DNA from: Clostridia bacterium
GTDB lineage: Bacteria > Bacillota > Clostridia > Oscillospirales > CAG-272
Length of the DNA stretch: 64,000 bases
Assembly (NCBI GenBank): GCA_017411605.1
Contig: JAFQPR010000034.1
Span: 18,365-82,364 of the forward strand
Direction: 5' to 3'
The stretch's first letter is position 1, and every line of letters starts with the position of its first letter. The notes under the pieces are model-generated. The model ran no database searches. It was not told where the DNA came from and saw nothing but the letters and a program-made list of their open reading frames with translations. The translations under genes were made by a program, and so were the position numbers. Positions 62,381-64,000 of this stretch are shown here, one piece after another.

Positions 62381-63388
62381 ATGTATATGTTTAAATATGT
62401 AATGAAGCGCCTTGGCTTGATGTTGTTCACATTCATCATCATTTTCACAATGTGCTTCGTCTTCATCAAGCTTCTGCCTATCCCGACCAACGCGCTTCCC
62501 GGTCAGGATCCCGAGATCATTATGAAAACCCTCGAGGGAAGAGGTTGGATAACCAATATTCGCGAGGGCGAAAACGGTGTCTGGGAATATGACAGAGTGC
62601 CGATTCTGCTTCAGTACGGCACGTATCTTAAGAGAATTATTACGAAAGGCGACTTTGGTCTTGTTACCACCTACGGTGAGTATATCGGTTACGATATCTG
62701 GGACGTCTTCGTAAGCCATCTTCCTCCCACAATACTTATAAACATTTATTCGACGCTCATCGGTGTACCGATCGGTCTTGGCCTCGGTATTCTGGCTGCG
62801 CTCAAGAAGAATAAGTGGCAGGACCAGCTTATCAATATCTTTATAATTCTTTTAATTTCGGTTCCGTCTATCGTATTGGCTCTTATGCTCCAGTACGTAT
62901 TCTGCTTTAAGCTTAACTGGTTCCCGCTGATGGTGTCAACGAGTAATGATTACTTCTCTTGGGAAGTATTCCATTCCATGATTCCCGCGGTATTTGCTAT
63001 GTGCCTTGGCTCCATTGCGGGATATGCTCGTTACACTCGTGCAGAGCTTTCCGAGGTGCTTACGGGAGAATTTATGCTCCTGGCGAGAACAAAGGGACTT
63101 ACGAAAAGACAAGCAGTCTTCCGCCATGCGATGCGTAACTCTATGGTCGTAATTTTCCCATCAATACTCAGTGAGTTCATTTCGGTACTTTCGGGCTCGC
63201 TCGTCATCGAGAAAATGTTCGCAATAAACGGAGTTGGAGGACTGTATCTTAACTCTATCATATTCCAGGATTATGATTTCTTTATGCTGCTTTCGGGATT
63301 CTACACTTTGGTAAGTCTTACCGCAGGTATAGTTATAGATATCAGTTACGGTTTCATTGATCCGAGAATCAGAATGGGGGCAAAATAA
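62381..63388 (+). CDS. Oligopeptide-type ABC transporter permease OppB
   Basis: A 335-residue inner-membrane permease with six helices. The N-terminal region has a first helix (LGLMLFTFIIIFTMCFVFIK) and an extracytoplasmic segment of about 60 residues. The EAA loop reads EFMLLARTKGLTKRQAVFRHAMRNSM, and DPRIRMGAK ends the protein, as in OppB/DppB. It is downstream of oppA and overlaps oppC by 1 nt (TAATG). Confidence 0.93.
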   Translation: MYMFKYVMKRLGLMLFTFIIIFTMCFVFIKLLPIPTNALPGQDPEIIMKTLEGRGWITNIREGENGVWEYDRVPILLQYGTYLKRIITKGDFGLVTTYGEYIGYDIWDVFVSHLPPTILINIYSTLIGVPIGLGLGILAALKKNKWQDQLINIFIILLISVPSIVLALMLQYVFCFKLNWFPLMVSTSNDYFSWEVFHSMIPAVFAMCLGSIAGYARYTRAELSEVLTGEFMLLARTKGLTKRQAVFRHAMRNSMVVIFPSILSEFISVLSGSLVIEKMFAINGVGGLYLNSIIFQDYDFFMLLSGFYTLVSLTAGIVIDISYGFIDPRIRMGAK

Positions 63389-64000
63389 TGACAGAGAATT
63401 ATAATATAAATAATATCCCCGCCGAAAAGTTTCAATTTGCGAAAAGAACCGACTTGTATCATGACAGTAAATTTGAAACTAAGCCCGTGAGCTATTTCCA
63501 AGGCGCTTTCCGGCGCTTCAGCAAGAACAAGGGCGCGGTCGTTGGCGGCATAGTAATCGCAATACTCGTGCTTTTTGCTATCATTGCACCACTTTTCACT
63601 CCCTTTAATCCGGCATACTACGATATGTCGTATGCCTACGTAACGCCTAAATCAAAGCTTTTTGCAGGCAGTAGCGTTGATTTTTGGGACGGCTGCAGAG
63701 AAAAGAACACGAACTACGTAGGCTATCTCAAGGACAAGGCTCTCGCGCTTGAAACGGGAAGAGAAGTTATCAAAAACGGTGAATATACCGTCAGCGAGGA
63801 CGGAACTAACTATTCTTACCGCTACGATACCTATTACGGTGTAGGATTTGGTAAGTACAAGATTATCTCTAAGGAAGAGTACGAGGATATTCAGAGATAT
63901 CAGAACGAAACGGGCAGACAGGTGCTGTATCCTGTCGTAAAGTTCGCTGACAGACCTACGCTTGAGAAGAACAAATATGATGCTAACATCTACTATGAGG
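63388..64000 (+). CDS. Oligopeptide-type ABC transporter permease OppC (partial, cut by window end)
   Basis: About 204 residues are visible; the gene runs past the end of the window. The N-terminal cytoplasmic tail (about 60 residues with FRRFSKNKGAVVGG) and the first membrane helix (VVGGIVIAILVLFAIIAPLF) match OppC/DppC. The extracytoplasmic region after the helix is unusually long (at least 120 residues, still open at the end), with many Tyr and Lys. The start overlaps the oppB stop as TAATG. Length and EAA loop cannot be seen. Confidence 0.85.
   Translation, partial: MTENYNINNIPAEKFQFAKRTDLYHDSKFETKPVSYFQGAFRRFSKNKGAVVGGIVIAILVLFAIIAPLFTPFNPAYYDMSYAYVTPKSKLFAGSSVDFWDGCREKNTNYVGYLKDKALALETGREVIKNGEYTVSEDGTNYSYRYDTYYGVGFGKYKIISKEEYEDIQRYQNETGRQVLYPVVKFADRPTLEKNKYDANIYYE

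Overview
The window looks like chromosomal DNA of an anaerobic, probably gut-associated member of the class Clostridia (Bacillota), most likely an uncultured lineage near Oscillospiraceae or Christensenellales. The evidence is the Gram-positive gene set (SepF, YlmH-type S4 protein, Mini-ribonuclease III, PcrA, YgiQ, ABC-F, lipoproteins with standard lipoboxes), strong AGGAGG-type ribosome binding sites, and sigma-A promoters with 17-18 bp spacers. The lineage is inferred from gene content, since the window has no rRNA or other species marker. No rRNA, tRNA, CRISPR array or insertion sequence was recognised.

Layout. (1) 64-9611, plus strand: a nuclease/phosphatase-fold protein, a MATE exporter, then a ThyX-like protein, pth, mfd and a membrane-anchored foldase-like protein, followed by an AEC permease. 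(2) 9612-10100: gene-free, with tandem 94-bp repeats. (3) 10101-11438, minus: an MFS transporter. (4) 11518-25910, minus: a 14.4-kb phage structural operon. It holds small and large terminase, portal, a scaffold-like protein, capsid, a head-tail connector, a packaged-DNA-stabilisation-like protein carrying BspA-type leucine-rich repeats, fibre-like proteins and three membrane proteins. It has no integrase, repressor, replication or lysin gene. (5) 26320-28257, minus: an ABC-F ATPase, divergent from an amino-acid ABC transporter operon (28660-31374) and an AbgB-like M20 peptidase. (6) 33257-35932, minus: yggS, sepF, lspA and rluD.

(7) 36096-42881, plus: mrnC, hisS, ygiQ and pcrA; the ygiQ-pcrA gap holds a dense cluster of DnaA boxes. 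(8) 43146-49309, plus: a probable cell-surface polymer O-acylation operon. It encodes an SGNH lipoprotein with leucine-rich repeats, a small membrane protein, an MBOAT acyltransferase, a second SGNH protein with leucine-rich repeats, and a lipoprotein. (9) 49546-52465, minus: a NOL1/NOP2/Sun RNA methyltransferase, a cytoplasmic parvulin and a YlmH-like protein. (10) 52758-59008, plus: an acyl-CoA synthetase, a small XRE regulator, an M16 peptidase and a GH106-like glycosidase. (11) 59309 to the window end, plus: an oligopeptide ABC transporter (OppA, OppB, partial OppC).

The items most worth following up are the isolated phage head/tail operon with its own structured intergenic RNA, the two-SGNH/MBOAT operon in which both SGNH proteins carry leucine-rich repeats, and the DnaA-box cluster at 40148-40279.
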